A stretch of DNA of 31,540 nt, from IMG/VR virus record IMGVR_UViG_3300028553_001227, positions 1 to 31,540 of that record; one strand, given 5' to 3'. The position numbers and the translations under genes are program-made. The stretch comes from a virus. Shown here in pieces: positions 31,425 through 31,540 of the stretch. Positions within the stretch are counted from its first letter, which is position 1. Every line of letters starts with the position of its first letter. The notes beneath the pieces are model-generated. The model did no database searches, had not been told where the DNA came from, and was given only the letters and a program-made list of their open reading frames with translations.

Positions 31425-31540
31425 TTGAACTAGCATGATTCATTTTAATGTCTTTATATCCTTCACCAAAAACCTCAACAACATCGTTTTTGTATCCAAC
31501 ACGGATTTTATTGAATTCTCTGATTTTAATTGCTCTACGA
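31417..31540 (-). CDS. Partial CDS, C-terminal end of an unidentified protein
   Basis: An open frame enters from the right edge and ends at TAA 31417-31419, overlapping the next ATG by eight bases. Only 40 residues are visible, including REFNKIRVGYKNDVVEVFGE. It keeps the tight overlaps of the cassette and so belongs to the same operon. The family is not recognisable from so little; a glycan-related enzyme is likely from context. Confidence 0.6.
   Translation of the reverse strand, partial: RRAIKIREFNKIRVGYKNDVVEVFGEGYKDIKMNHASSNG

Overview
The window looks like part of the genome of a large, A+T-rich, contractile-tailed (T4-like) bacteriophage. The evidence is a tail module running sheath, tube, baseplate/chaperone protein, tape measure and baseplate genes on the minus strand, with neck genes and a T4 gp43-type family B DNA polymerase nearby. 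Almost no start codon is preceded by a Shine-Dalgarno sequence; leaders are A/T-rich instead. That is typical of Bacteroidetes and their phages, so a Flavobacteriia-type host is my best inference, not a proven fact. No tRNA, rRNA, CRISPR array or insertion sequence was seen.

Layout. Positions 1-16960 (minus strand) hold the tail/neck module, listed here in the direction of transcription: a neck protein (gp14 position), a gp15-position completion protein, a very large sheath protein, a HAD-like hydrolase, the tube protein, a gp26-type protein with an overlapping small ORF (possible frameshift pair), a tape measure about as long as T4 gp29, a 1681-residue baseplate protein with an internal OmpA-like domain, a gp53/LysM-like wedge protein, and a large structural protein that runs off the left edge. 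A small ribbon-helix-helix-like gene sits on the plus strand at 15238.

Positions 17034-23349 (plus strand) hold an SNF2-type helicase interrupted in its Walker A motif by a LAGLIDADG intein, a second small RHH-like gene, a zinc-ribbon remnant, a protein that fuses an apparently intact Mn-type superoxide dismutase to a C-terminal region resembling a PD-(D/E)XK nuclease, a gp13-like neck protein and a small hypothetical. Positions 23336-31540 (minus strand) hold an orphan piece resembling a type I restriction specificity subunit, the DNA polymerase, a small hypothetical, and a tightly overlapping cassette of two glycosyltransferases, a sulfotransferase-like protein, two methyltransferases and a partial upstream gene. 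The cassette looks built to make or decorate a glycan, on the virion or on the host surface.

Regulation visible in the sequence: an 8-base box (N)TATTTAT occurs in the sense orientation shortly upstream of most transcription-unit-leading genes. A different 12-base box, AGTATATTTACA, lies before the polymerase and before the specificity-subunit-like gene. Hairpin terminators follow the sheath gene, the helicase gene and the glycan operon. The most unusual items are the SOD-nuclease-like fusion, the OmpA-like domain within a baseplate protein, the possible frameshift pair before the tape measure, the orphan specificity domain and the sulfotransferase-containing cassette.
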